Assembly: GCF_937997535.1 (NCBI RefSeq)
Contig: NZ_CALKTT010000045.1
Location: 1 to 18,264 of the forward strand
Reading direction: 5' to 3'
DNA: 18,264 nt
Source of the DNA: an uncultured Campylobacter sp.
GTDB lineage: Bacteria > Campylobacterota > Campylobacteria > Campylobacterales > Campylobacteraceae
Numbering within the stretch: the stretch's first letter is position 1; each line of letters begins with the position of its first letter. Positions 1 through 7,830 of the stretch are shown here, piece after piece. Position numbers and translations under genes: made by a program. The notes beneath the pieces are model-generated. The model ran no database searches. It had not been told where the DNA came from and was given only the letters and a program-made list of their open reading frames with translations.

Positions 1-8
1 GTTTTGTT

Positions 9-1889
9 CTAGCTCTCGATATAGGTTTTTAGTTTGCGGCCGATCTTTGGGTGTTTTAGCTTTTTGATCGCCGAGCTTTCGATCTGGCGGACGCGCTCGC
101 GAGTGATGTTGAGCTCCTTGCCGATCTCTTCGAGCGTGCGGTCGCTCTCGTCGTCAAGTAGTCCGAATCGCATGCGGATCACCGTGCGCTCGCGGTCATT
201 GAGCTGTTCTAAGATATCGTCGATCTGCTCTTTGAGATCGGATTTTAAAATTTGCTCGATCGGCGAAACCGAGCTTTTGTCCTCGACAAAATCGCCGAAT
301 TTACCGTCGTCCTCGTTTCCGATCGGCGCTTCTAGGCTGATCGGCTCCTTTGTGATTTTGATGACCTGCTTTACCTTATCGACGCTAAGACCTACCTCTT
401 GCGCGATGACGTTGATATCGGGCTCCTTGCCGCCTTCTTGCATATATTTGCGCGTGATTTTATTAATTCGATTTATAGTCTCAATCATATGGATCGGGAT
501 GCGGATCGTGCGCGCTTGATCGGCGATGGCGCGGCTGATCGCTTGGCGGATCCACCACGTCGCGTATGTCGAAAATTTATAGCCGCGCTTGTATTCAAAT
601 TTATCCACCGCCTTCATGAGCCCGATGTTGCCCTCCTGGATGAGGTCTAAAAACGGCAGCCCGCGGTTGGTGTAGCGCTTGGCGATAGAGACGACCAGGC
701 GCAGGTTGGACTTCGCCATGCGCGCCTTTGCGTTATCACTGATGCGCTTGCCGCGCTTGATCTGCTCTAAAATTTCTTTTAGCCGCTCGGGCTCGAGGTT
801 GAAGCTTTTTTTGCTCGCTTCTTTTGTCAAAAAGAGCTTTTTTATATCGACGTAGGTCGAGACCATCGTAGCTTCCGGCACGCGCGCGATAATGTCGTCT
901 TTGCTGAGCTTTGTGATATCTTTTAGGATTTTTTTGTGATTTTCGCGCAGTTCGGCGCTAAACATCGGCAGCTTGTACTCTAGGCGCTTGAGCTCCTTTT
1001 CAAAGCCCTCGTCGCTTTTTAGCGCGGTCTCCATCGATTTTACGATCTCGGTGATGAGCTTGCTCGTAGGCCCCAGATCCATGAGCTTTTCTTTTAAAAT
1101 TTTCTTTTTAAATGCCAAGTTTAGCTTCGATAAAATTCCCTTGCTCTGCTTAATCGCTTCGGCGTTTTTCTCGGCGAATTTCATCCAGTCTTTTTTGGCT
1201 TTTTCAAGAGCCTTAAAGCTTTCAATGACCTTTAGAGCACGCTTATCGTTCTTTTTGGATCGCCTTTGCTTCGCCTCGTCCGCGCTCTCCTCATCCTCCT
1301 CGTCGTCGTAATCCTCCTCCGATAGTTCCTCTTCGTCCTCCTCTTCACCCTCTTCGTCGCTGTCGTCAAAGCTCTTGAAAAGCTCCTTGACGCGGCGCTC
1401 GCGGTTGATGAGTGGCTCTTTATAGTCTAAAATGAAATCTATTAAGTACGGCACTGAGCAAAACGCGTCGATGATGATGTCCTCGCCGAGCTCGATTTTT
1501 TTGCTGATCTCGATCTCTTCTTCTTTCGTTAACAGCGGGATCTGTCCCATTTCACGCAGATACATCCGCACCGGGCTGTCCGAACGGCTCCACTCCAAAA
1601 GCTCGACGTCGCTGGATAGGTCAAACTCCTCATCCCAGCCCTCGTCCAGCAGCTTTTTTTGCGTGGCTTCTTTGAGTTTCGCGTCCTCTAAATTTTTGAT
1701 TTTGGAGATTTCTGCGGCGGAGATCAGCTCGACGTCAAATTTTTTCGTAAGCGCTTCGACCTTCTTAACGGCCGTCGCGGTGGGGGCTTTGTCGAAAAAT
1801 TTTATCAGTCTTTCGTAGGTGATGTAGCTTTTTTGATTGTCGTCGAAAAATTGCTCGATGGGGCTTAGGGCGTCTTTTGAGCTCGCCAT
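9..1889 (-). CDS. rpoD: RNA polymerase primary sigma factor RpoD (sigma-70)
   Basis: Primary sigma factor of 626 residues that directs core RNA polymerase to housekeeping promoters. The N-terminus has a region 1.1-like domain (about residues 8-70), and region 1.2 follows with the motif DSPVRMYLREMGQIPLLT (about 104-121). A non-conserved region carries a very acidic Asp/Glu run at about 173-205. The core-binding and -10-reading region 2 starts with AKSNLRLVVSIAKRY near 392 and includes YATWWIRQAISRAIADQART. The -35-reading helix-turn-helix of region 4 contains TLEEIGKELNITRERVRQIE near 584-604. The start ATG (1889-1887) is preceded at 5 bases by AAGGAG. The gene is divergent from leuD and is closed at both ends. 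Identification is secure from family motifs. Confidence 0.98.
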   Translation of the reverse strand: MASSKDALSPIEQFFDDNQKSYITYERLIKFFDKAPTATAVKKVEALTKKFDVELISAAEISKIKNLEDAKLKEATQKKLLDEGWDEEFDLSSDVELLEWSRSDSPVRMYLREMGQIPLLTKEEEIEISKKIELGEDIIIDAFCSVPYLIDFILDYKEPLINRERRVKELFKSFDDSDEEGEEEDEEELSEEDYDDEEDEESADEAKQRRSKKNDKRALKVIESFKALEKAKKDWMKFAEKNAEAIKQSKGILSKLNLAFKKKILKEKLMDLGPTSKLITEIVKSMETALKSDEGFEKELKRLEYKLPMFSAELRENHKKILKDITKLSKDDIIARVPEATMVSTYVDIKKLFLTKEASKKSFNLEPERLKEILEQIKRGKRISDNAKARMAKSNLRLVVSIAKRYTNRGLPFLDLIQEGNIGLMKAVDKFEYKRGYKFSTYATWWIRQAISRAIADQARTIRIPIHMIETINRINKITRKYMQEGGKEPDINVIAQEVGLSVDKVKQVIKITKEPISLEAPIGNEDDGKFGDFVEDKSSVSPIEQILKSDLKEQIDDILEQLNDRERTVIRMRFGLLDDESDRTLEEIGKELNITRERVRQIESSAIKKLKHPKIGRKLKTYIES

Positions 1890-1931
1890 AAAATCTCCTT
1901 GTGTCGTTGTGTATTTGTTTTGGAAAATCGG

Positions 1932-1937
1932 ATTATA
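1932..1937 (-). promoter_or_regulatory. probable rpoD -10 element
   Basis: Read on the minus strand this is a perfect TATAAT preceded by GG, about 43 bases upstream of the rpoD start codon. No clear TTGACA -35 is visible 17 bases upstream, which is usual for sigma-70 promoters in Campylobacter. Assignment rests on the -10 match and position only. Confidence 0.6.
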
Positions 1938-2002
1938 CCGAAACGCTCTTTATTTTTCCTTATATACGGCGCAAATAGTCTAAATTTAATAATTTTTCAA
2001 AT

Positions 2003-2033
2003 CCTAAAAATTAGGCTAAATTTTAAAATTTAG
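2003..2033. repeat. two adjoining palindromes upstream of leuD
   Basis: CCTAA-AAA-TTAGG at 2003-2015 is a perfect 5-bp hairpin with a 3-base loop. It abuts CTAAATTTTAAAATTTAG at 2016-2033, a perfect 18-base palindrome. They could be an operator or simply AT-rich symmetry; about 260 bases separate them from the leuD start and about 125 from the rpoD start. Confidence 0.55.
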
Positions 2034-2256
2034 GTTATATTTTTAGCTAAATTTAAGATTGCTCTCTAAAATTCCGCGTTCGCAAGACGAAAATTAGCGC
2101 ACCGAAATTCCGCCTCCTTCACGTTGCCGCTTTAAAATTTAACGCCTACGCACTTCCTATCTCTGCGCTTTGGCGTTTAAATTTAGCCCTAAATTCTAGG
2201 CGAGGAATTCCACCATCATATCGGAGCGATTGAGCGGATTTTAATAAATTTGTCGG

Positions 2257-2262
2257 TAAAAT
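2257..2262 (+). promoter_or_regulatory. possible leuD -10 element
   Basis: TAAAAT preceded by CGG lies about 33 bases upstream of the leuD ATG, a reasonable spacing for a short leader. No -35 match is evident. Weak, position-based call. Confidence 0.3.
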
Positions 2263-2294
2263 CGTGCATCTATTTTAAAATTTAAGGCGGAAAT

Positions 2295-2777
2295 ATGGCA
2301 AAAGTATGGAAATTCGGAGATGATATCGACACCGACATCATTATCGCGGCGCGCTACCTAAATACCTCCGATGCGGCGGTGCTTGCGACGCACATCATGG
2401 AGGATGCGGACAAGGATTTTTCGTCCAAAATCGCTCGCGGCGACATCATCGTAGCGGGGAAAAATTTCGGCTGCGGCAGCTCGCGCGAGCACGCTCCGAT
2501 GGCGCTTAAGGCCGCCGGAATTTCATGCGTGATCGCAAAAAACTTCGCTAGGATTTTTTATCGAAACAGCTTCAATACGGGCTTTTTGATCCTCGAATGC
2601 GACGAGACGGATAAGATCGCGCAGGGCGACGAGCTTAGCATTGATCTGAAGGGCGGCTTAATTAAAAATTTAACTCAAAAAACTGAGTATAAATTCGGCG
2701 CGATCCCCGAGTTTATGCAAAAACTCCTCGATGCCGGGGGAGCGATAAATTATGCAAAAACAAAGATAAACTTGTAA
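2295..2777 (+). CDS. leuD: 3-isopropylmalate dehydratase small subunit LeuD
   Basis: Small (swivel-domain) subunit, 160 residues, of the aconitase-family enzyme that isomerises 2-isopropylmalate to 3-isopropylmalate in leucine synthesis. It works with the Fe-S large subunit LeuC, which is not in this window. The family signature FGCGSSREHAP is at about residues 58-68, the N-terminus KFGDDIDTDIIIAARYL is typical, and the length fits the short LeuD class of archaea and Campylobacter. The ATG follows AAGGCGG at 4 bases. leuB begins 9 bases downstream, so the two are surely co-transcribed. The short class is shared with homoaconitase-type small subunits, but the leuB neighbour supports leucine synthesis. 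Confidence 0.95.
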   Translation: MAKVWKFGDDIDTDIIIAARYLNTSDAAVLATHIMEDADKDFSSKIARGDIIVAGKNFGCGSSREHAPMALKAAGISCVIAKNFARIFYRNSFNTGFLILECDETDKIAQGDELSIDLKGGLIKNLTQKTEYKFGAIPEFMQKLLDAGGAINYAKTKINL

Positions 2778-2786
2778 GGAATTTGG

Positions 2787-3857
2787 ATGAAAAAGTACGA
2801 CGTATGCGTGATAAAAGGCGACGGAATCGGCCCTGAGATCATCGAAGAAGCGATCAAGGTGCTGGATGCCGTAAGCCATAAATTTAACTTTGAGCTAAAT
2901 TTTGACTACCGCTTGATGGGCGGCGCGGCGATCGATATTATGGGCGTTCCGCTTCCGGATGAAACACTAAATACCGCTAAATCGAGCGATGCGGTGCTTT
3001 TCGGTGCGATCGGCGGCGCGAAATGGGACAGCTTGCCGCGTGAACTACGACCTGAAAGCGGGCTGCTTAAAATCCGCAAAGAGCTTGGAGCGTTTGCAAA
3101 TTTGCGCCCTGCGATGATTTTTGATGAGTTAATAAACGCTTCGACGCTAAAGCCGGAGATCATCAAAGGCGTCGATATAATGGTGGTGCGCGAGCTTACG
3201 GGCGGGATTTATTTCGGGCAGCCGCGCGTTAAAAACGAAAAGGATGCGCTAAATACGATGTGCTACAACGTCTCTGAGATCGAGCGCGTCGCAAAAGTTG
3301 CCTTTGAGGCTGCGCTTTTGCGAAACAAAAAGATAACGCTCGTGGATAAGGCTAACGTGCTTGAAACAAGCCAGCTGTGGCGCGAGGTCGTAAGCGAGCT
3401 AGCCAAAAATTATGCGGGGATAAATTTAGAATTTATGTACGTAGATAACGCCGCGATGCAGCTCGTGCGGGCGCCTGCGCAGTTTGATGTGATTTTGACG
3501 GAGAATTTGTTCGGCGATATTTTAAGCGACGAGGCGAGTATGATCTGCGGCTCGATCGGGCTGCTTCCGAGTGCGAGTATCGGCGGCAAGGTAGGAATTT
3601 ACGAGCCGATCCACGGCAGCGCGCCCGACATCGCGGGGCAGGGGATCGCAAACCCGATCGCTACGATCTTAAGCGCTGCGATGATGCTAAAATACGCATT
3701 CGGCGAAAATGAAGCCGCAGCTGCGATCGAGCTTGCCGTGCGCGCTGTGCTTCGCGACGGATACCGCACCAAGGACATCGCGCAGTACGATGCCAAAGAA
3801 ATTTGCTCGACCGCAGAGATCGGCTCGATCATCGCAGATTACGCGGCTAAGGCTTAG
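2787..3857 (+). CDS. leuB: 3-isopropylmalate dehydrogenase LeuB
   Basis: NAD-dependent oxidative decarboxylase, 356 residues, converting 3-isopropylmalate to 2-ketoisocaproate precursor in leucine synthesis. Visible family features are KGDGIGPEI at residues 10-18, RELTGGIYFGQPR near 134-146, VDKANVLETSQLWREVV near 186-202 with the catalytic Lys, the metal-binding Asp segment ENLFGDILSDEAS, and the NAD-loop YEPIHGSAPDIAGQGIANP. The Shine-Dalgarno AAGGA (2776-2780) overlaps the leuD stop and lies 6 bases from the ATG, implying coupling. Length is normal for the family. leuA and leuC are not adjacent, unlike the leuABCD order I recall from C. jejuni. Confidence 0.97.
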   Translation: MKKYDVCVIKGDGIGPEIIEEAIKVLDAVSHKFNFELNFDYRLMGGAAIDIMGVPLPDETLNTAKSSDAVLFGAIGGAKWDSLPRELRPESGLLKIRKELGAFANLRPAMIFDELINASTLKPEIIKGVDIMVVRELTGGIYFGQPRVKNEKDALNTMCYNVSEIERVAKVAFEAALLRNKKITLVDKANVLETSQLWREVVSELAKNYAGINLEFMYVDNAAMQLVRAPAQFDVILTENLFGDILSDEASMICGSIGLLPSASIGGKVGIYEPIHGSAPDIAGQGIANPIATILSAAMMLKYAFGENEAAAAIELAVRAVLRDGYRTKDIAQYDAKEICSTAEIGSIIADYAAKA

Positions 3858-3866
3858 GAGCCAGCT

Positions 3867-4109
3867 TTGAATGGCGCACTAACATACGCTATGGAGCTTG
3901 AGAAAAAAGGCGATATCTACGGCGCAATGCAGATTTGTCGCGGTATTTTACGCGATAATCCGCAAGATGGCGATGCGGCGGTGCTTTTTGCGCGGCTAAA
4001 TTTAAATCATCGAGTAAGCTCTGGCGTCAATATGGCGATGCTGGAGCGCTTTTTAAGCGTCGATGCGAGCAAACAAGCGGAATTTAAGAGGTGGCTAATT
4101 GATGTATGA
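3867..4109 (+). CDS. small TPR-like hypothetical protein
   Basis: Predicted protein of 80 residues. Residues 9-45 resemble one tetratricopeptide-like helix pair (Glu-Lys-Lys-Gly-Asp, then Gly-Ala-Met, then an Asn-Pro turn and Asp-Ala-Ala). No signal peptide or membrane segment is seen. The TTG start at 3867 is chosen because AGGAG (3856-3860) lies 6 bases upstream and overlaps the leuB stop; the nearby ATG at 3871 is in another frame and the next in-frame ATG is at codon 9. It overlaps the following CiaD-like gene by 8 bases. From memory, C. jejuni has a small hypothetical gene in the same place before ciaD and cca. Function unknown. Confidence 0.8.
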   Translation: MNGALTYAMELEKKGDIYGAMQICRGILRDNPQDGDAAVLFARLNLNHRVSSGVNMAMLERFLSVDASKQAEFKRWLIDV

Positions 4110-5460
4110 AAATGAACTGGAAGATATCATCGAAGCAGTAAATGAGATGAAAGCACAAAAGCGCGCGCAAGATTTGGCGGCGCAGCAAGAGGGGGCTGTG
4201 AATGCAAACAGCGCTGAAGCAGAAGCGCAGACTTCGCAGTATGCTTTAAGCCCCACTTCTTTTGCGCCAGTTCCCATTGCACCTGATGCCTTAAATTCTA
4301 TATCTGCGCCGGATATCGCCTCACCAAACGCGCAAAATTTTACTTCCTTGGATACCAAAAATTTCACTTCGCGCTTTGTTTCATCGGACGCTTTAAATTC
4401 CACCCTAGATCGTTCAAATGCCCTGGCACGCAGGAACTCTGCACATAGCAGCACGGAATTTGCAGCGGACGCTACTTTAAAAAAATCTGCTGTAAAAGAT
4501 GAAAATTTTACTTTTTTCAGCGAGGAGAATTTTAAGAACTCTGATCTTACAGGCGGTCAAAATTCTGCGGCTTCCGCCTCCCCAAACGGAGAGAATTTTA
4601 AAAATTCTGCTTCTGCAAGCGGCAAAGATTCCGCAAATTCAACCTTTGCAAACGATGAAATTTTAAAAAGCTCCGCCGCAAAATTTGACGAAAGCTTTCG
4701 TGATTTATCGGGCATTGCAGGCGAAATTTACGATAGTTTAGGCAGCGATATGAATGGGTTTGTTTCGGCGCAAAGCAGGGACGCAAACATGGCGCAAAGC
4801 TCTGCTGAAAGTAAAGATTTTGAATTAGCGCTAAATTCTACGGATGACGACTCCCAAAGTGAGCAAGATTTGACGCCTCGTATTTTAGGCGCGCATTTTA
4901 AGGAGCTAAGCAATGACGATTTTGGGTCTGGCTCTGATTTCAAAGAAAACGAAGCTGACGATTATTTCGGTACGGCGCATTCTAAAAAGCAGGATTTTTC
5001 GTCGCTTCAAGCTCAAAATTCCGCCGTGCTAAATATCCGCAATGTTGCCACGCAGCAGCAAAATTTCGTTTCTCAGTCACAGAATTTTACGATGCCTGGG
5101 GTGCGAGGTGATGAGCTCGCCACGCCGCAGCTTCGTAATTCCACCGCGCAGGATATGCAAGCGGGAGGTTTTGCCTCTTATGGTGCTCAAAATTCCGCCT
5201 TGCACCAGCCTGAGGAAGCGCGACATCTCGGGGCCGCGAGACAAGCGGGCGACAAATCAAAATATCTCGCAAATGCAGATTTCAAAATTTCAAGCGAAGC
5301 GGAGTTTTTGAGCGCGATAAAAGAGCGGATTTTAGTGCTTTTTGAGGGGCTGAACGCTTTTGAGAAGGGCGATTTGAACGCGCGCGTGGAGTTAAATTTA
5401 AAATTTATGGAATTTTTGCTTGCAAGTATCGAAAACCGACTTGAAAATCTATCAAAATAA
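4102..5460 (+). CDS. CiaD-like domain protein with expanded low-complexity middle
   Basis: Predicted protein of 452 residues. A conserved-looking N-terminal segment (MYENELEDIIEAVNEMKAQK) and an alpha-helical C-terminal segment (about the last 60 residues, with FLSAIKERILVLFEGLNAF and LKFMEFLLASIENRLENL) flank a long Asn/Ser/Ala-rich low-complexity middle with many Asn-Phe and Asn-Ser pairs. The C-terminal segment and the position directly before cca resemble C. jejuni CiaD, a much shorter protein reported to be delivered to host cells by the flagellar apparatus; this is from memory of synteny, not a search. No signal peptide or membrane helix is visible. The ATG at 4102 overlaps the previous gene by 8 bases; a TTG just before it is less likely. 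Secretion and host function are inference only. Confidence 0.7.
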   Translation: MYENELEDIIEAVNEMKAQKRAQDLAAQQEGAVNANSAEAEAQTSQYALSPTSFAPVPIAPDALNSISAPDIASPNAQNFTSLDTKNFTSRFVSSDALNSTLDRSNALARRNSAHSSTEFAADATLKKSAVKDENFTFFSEENFKNSDLTGGQNSAASASPNGENFKNSASASGKDSANSTFANDEILKSSAAKFDESFRDLSGIAGEIYDSLGSDMNGFVSAQSRDANMAQSSAESKDFELALNSTDDDSQSEQDLTPRILGAHFKELSNDDFGSGSDFKENEADDYFGTAHSKKQDFSSLQAQNSAVLNIRNVATQQQNFVSQSQNFTMPGVRGDELATPQLRNSTAQDMQAGGFASYGAQNSALHQPEEARHLGAARQAGDKSKYLANADFKISSEAEFLSAIKERILVLFEGLNAFEKGDLNARVELNLKFMEFLLASIENRLENLSK

Positions 5461-6541
5461 CGATTTCATCGCGCTTTTAGATTATCTTAAAAAATTTAGC
5501 TCACGCATATATCTGGTAGGCGGCTGCGTGCGCGATCATTTTTTGGGGCGGGCGAGCGCTGATGTGGATGTGGAACTTTACGATGTGGATCCGCGCCGTT
5601 TCGAGCAAATTATGCATGGCTTCGGCGCACAGGGCGTCGGCAAAAGCTACTTCGTTTATAAATATAAAAGCTTCGACATCTCGCTTCCGCGCACCGAAAG
5701 CAAGACGGGTGTCGGGCACAAGGGCTTTAGTGTCGCTTTGGCTACGGACGAACGCGATGCTAGTAGGCGGCGCGATTTTACGATCAATGCGATGATGATA
5801 GACGCTATAAGCGGCAAAGTGCTCGATTTTTACGGCGGGCTTGCGGATCTGCATGCGAGGATTTTGCGAGTGGTCGATCCGCACACTTTCGTGGAGGATA
5901 GCTTGCGGGTGTATCGCGCGGTGCAGTTTGCTGCAAGATTTAAGCTTCGCGCCGAGCCGCGCACCTTAGAGCTCATGCGTAGTATCGACGCTAGCGATCT
6001 TAGTTGCGAGCGCATTAAAGCGGAGCTGATTAAATTTTTTCGTGCACCTGCGCACCGATACGGGATGATGCTAATGCAAGAGCTAGGGCTTTATGAGCGG
6101 GTTTTTGGATTGCAGATTGATACGCGTACGCACGAGCGACTGATGCAATTCATAGAGCGCGGCGAATCTTTCGTAAGAAATGAAATGTTTTTTTTATATG
6201 CGTTTTTGAATTTTTTAGGATTAGATAAAAATAAGATTTTAAAGAATTTAGGGCTAAATTCTCTTTATAAAAGGCTACTTAGCGAGCCGTTTTTTAAGCG
6301 GGTAAGCGACGAGCAGCTATGCAAAATCGCTCTAAAAATGCCGCTTAAGCAGTGGCTCGGGCTGTATTGTAAAGGTAGGGTGCAAGCAGCGAAGCGGCTT
6401 GGGATTTGGGATAAGAAATTTAAGAGCTTGATTTGCGCTGCGGATGTCGCTCGCAACCTGCGCGGCGCTGCGATCGGCAAGGAGATCGAGAGGCTGCAAG
6501 AAGCGGAGATTAGGGCATTTGTAGCGGCTTTAAAAGCGTAA
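5420..6541 (+). CDS. cca: CCA tRNA nucleotidyltransferase / poly(A) polymerase family
   Basis: Class II nucleotidyltransferase, 373 residues from the TTG at 5420, that builds or repairs the 3' CCA end of tRNA. The head domain shows LVGGCVRDHFLG (about 32-43), the metal-binding Asp pair in DVDVELYDV (about 48-56), RRRDFTINAM (about 116-125) and the ATP/CTP-selecting segment EDSLRVYRAVQFAARF. The all-helical C-terminal part is short and less conserved. The start is uncertain: TTG at 5420 overlaps the CiaD-like gene by 41 bases, and TTG at 5441 is an alternative; neither has a strong Shine-Dalgarno site. Some bacteria split A- and CC-adding enzymes, which cannot be judged here. Confidence 0.92.
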   Translation: MQVSKTDLKIYQNNDFIALLDYLKKFSSRIYLVGGCVRDHFLGRASADVDVELYDVDPRRFEQIMHGFGAQGVGKSYFVYKYKSFDISLPRTESKTGVGHKGFSVALATDERDASRRRDFTINAMMIDAISGKVLDFYGGLADLHARILRVVDPHTFVEDSLRVYRAVQFAARFKLRAEPRTLELMRSIDASDLSCERIKAELIKFFRAPAHRYGMMLMQELGLYERVFGLQIDTRTHERLMQFIERGESFVRNEMFFLYAFLNFLGLDKNKILKNLGLNSLYKRLLSEPFFKRVSDEQLCKIALKMPLKQWLGLYCKGRVQAAKRLGIWDKKFKSLICAADVARNLRGAAIGKEIERLQEAEIRAFVAALKA

Positions 6542-6590
6542 ATTTAGAGAGATTTTTGTAAAATCGCCGTTTTATTTAGGAGCTAGTTTT

Positions 6591-7349
6591 ATGAAAAAAT
6601 TCTATCGTCGCGACGAAATTTACGCGTTTTGCAAGAATGCTGCGTATTTGCAAAAGCGCGCTTTTTGCTTTGATCGCAGGCGAAATCTCATGATTTTTAC
6701 TGCGCGAAATTTTATCTTTTGCGATGAGCGAAATTTAAATTTTTGCGGCGTAAAATTTCATAGCGAAAAGCTTGGCCCAGTAGAATTTTATGACGTGGAA
6801 TTTTACCTATTAAAATTTCATCCATCGTGCCGCCACTCTGAAAAAGCCCAAGAGGCGAAGTTTTATGGATCGAGAGAATTTCGCATATCGCATCGCTGCG
6901 GCGAGAAATTATACGAGCCGTGCAGCAGCGAGACGGAATTTCACGGCTCGCATTACAGCGAGATGAAATTTTGCAGATTAGGGCATCTTGGCACAAAATC
7001 TCACAGCCTGCGTCATATTAAACGCATTAAAGCAAAATTTAGCGAGCCGTATTGCGCGTCCTGTGCTATGGGAGCAGTTGCCTCGCCGCACCACAAAAAA
7101 ATGCAAGAGCCGTGTCGCTGCAAGGAGAGATCTAAAGTCCTGCAGTATCGCAAAATCACGGACCTAAATTTTATTTCACAGAATTTCAAATTATGGAATT
7201 TTGCCCATTTAAATTTGCAAGGCTTTACTGCGCAAAATTCCAAGCCGCGTAATTTGGCTTTGCAAAATTTTAAATCTCAAAACCTTGTCTCGCGGAATTT
7301 TAAATCGCAAAATTCTACCCGTTCAAAATCGGTGATTTTTGATGTTTAA
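6591..7349 (+). CDS. unrecognised Cys/His/Phe-rich ORF built on AAATTT-type repeats
   Basis: Open frame of 252 codons with an ATG at 6591 and an AGGAG about 9 bases upstream; its stop overlaps the trmL start. I recognise no family. The product is unusually rich in Cys, His, Arg, Phe and Asn, with recurring Lys/Glu-Phe-His/Tyr units (EFYDVEFYLLKFH, EFHGSHYSEMKFC) and, towards the C-terminus, Asn-Phe-Lys units (QNFKSQNLVSRNFKSQN). At DNA level these come from an AATTT core that recurs about every 20-40 bases. No membrane segment or signal peptide is seen. It may be a fast-evolving repeat-derived protein, or non-coding repeat DNA that happens to be open. Coding status is uncertain. Confidence 0.4.
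   Translation: MKKFYRRDEIYAFCKNAAYLQKRAFCFDRRRNLMIFTARNFIFCDERNLNFCGVKFHSEKLGPVEFYDVEFYLLKFHPSCRHSEKAQEAKFYGSREFRISHRCGEKLYEPCSSETEFHGSHYSEMKFCRLGHLGTKSHSLRHIKRIKAKFSEPYCASCAMGAVASPHHKKMQEPCRCKERSKVLQYRKITDLNFISQNFKLWNFAHLNLQGFTAQNSKPRNLALQNFKSQNLVSRNFKSQNSTRSKSVIFDV
6706..7330 (+). repeat. dispersed AAATTT/AAATTC-core degenerate repeat tract
   Basis: The tract shows cores such as GCGAAATTTTA, GTAAAATTTCA, GTGGAATTTTA, ACGGAATTTCA, GCAAAATTCCA and GCGGAATTTTAAATC at irregular but short spacing, in one orientation. The flanking bases are often GCG or GCA before and TA/CA after. The units are too degenerate to give a fixed period by eye. Confidence 0.45.
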
Positions 7350-7830
7350 TATCGTGTTAGTATATCCGCAGATCCACACAAACACCGGTTCCATCGGGCG
7401 TATGTGCGTCAATGCTGGGTGTCCTTTGCATCTGATTAAGCCGCTAGGATTCCTCATCGACGATAAGCATCTGCGCCGCGCGGGACTCGATTATTGGGCA
7501 AATTTAGATCTTAAAATTTGGGAAAATTGGGATGAGTTTATGGTGGCGAACGAGAAATTTAAACAGCGCTTCTTTTTTGCGACGACGAAGACGAACAAGC
7601 TCTACTACGAGGCGAAATTCAAGCCCGGCGATTTTTTGATTTTCGGCTCTGAAGGGCACGGGCTGCCGCTTGAGATCATGCGCACAAACCGCGAAAACTG
7701 CATCACGATCCCGATGAGCGGGGCGGGGCGCAGTTTAAATTTAGCCACCAGCGTGGGTATCGTAACCTACGAAGCGATCCGCCAAAACATCGATAAATTC
7801 GACTTTAGGAGCGCGGTTTGCGAGTTTTAG
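7342..7830 (+). CDS. trmL: tRNA (cytidine(34)-2'-O)-methyltransferase TrmL
   Basis: SPOUT-class methyltransferase, 162 residues, that uses S-adenosylmethionine to 2'-O-methylate the wobble base of tRNA-Leu isoacceptors in the E. coli homologue. The N-terminus MFNIVLVYPQIHTNTGSIGR is close to the TrmL pattern, followed by a Cys-containing helix (MCVNAGCPLHLI). The knot region shows FGSEGHGLP and IPMSGAGRSLNLATSVGIV, the SAM-binding trefoil-knot signature. The ATG at 7342 is preferred to the TTG just before it because it matches the family N-terminus. It overlaps the preceding ORF by 8 bases and the next gene by 13 bases. Confidence 0.93.
   Translation: MFNIVLVYPQIHTNTGSIGRMCVNAGCPLHLIKPLGFLIDDKHLRRAGLDYWANLDLKIWENWDEFMVANEKFKQRFFFATTKTNKLYYEAKFKPGDFLIFGSEGHGLPLEIMRTNRENCITIPMSGAGRSLNLATSVGIVTYEAIRQNIDKFDFRSAVCEF

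Larger units (their letters stand above)
1938..2294. other. divergent rpoD/leuD intergenic region, no gene seen
   Basis: I find no convincing gene here. The region holds the upstream part of the rpoD promoter, AT-rich palindromes at 2003-2033, and a mixed segment (about 2040-2240) with repeated AAATT, AAATTCCGC and TTTAAAATTTA cores. The same texture recurs in the middle of the CiaD-like gene and in the odd ORF at 6591-7349. A possible leuD promoter lies near 2257. No tRNA or riboswitch fold was recognised. Confidence 0.6.

Noticed and set aside
34..519. 161-codon plus-strand frame opposite rpoD
   Set aside because: It is antisense to a certain gene, Ser/Arg-rich, with no start signals; a shadow of rpoD codon bias.
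4095..4454. 119-codon minus-strand frame opposite the CiaD-like gene
   Set aside because: Low-complexity Ala/Ser/Phe product mirroring the repeats on the other strand; no Shine-Dalgarno site or neighbour logic.
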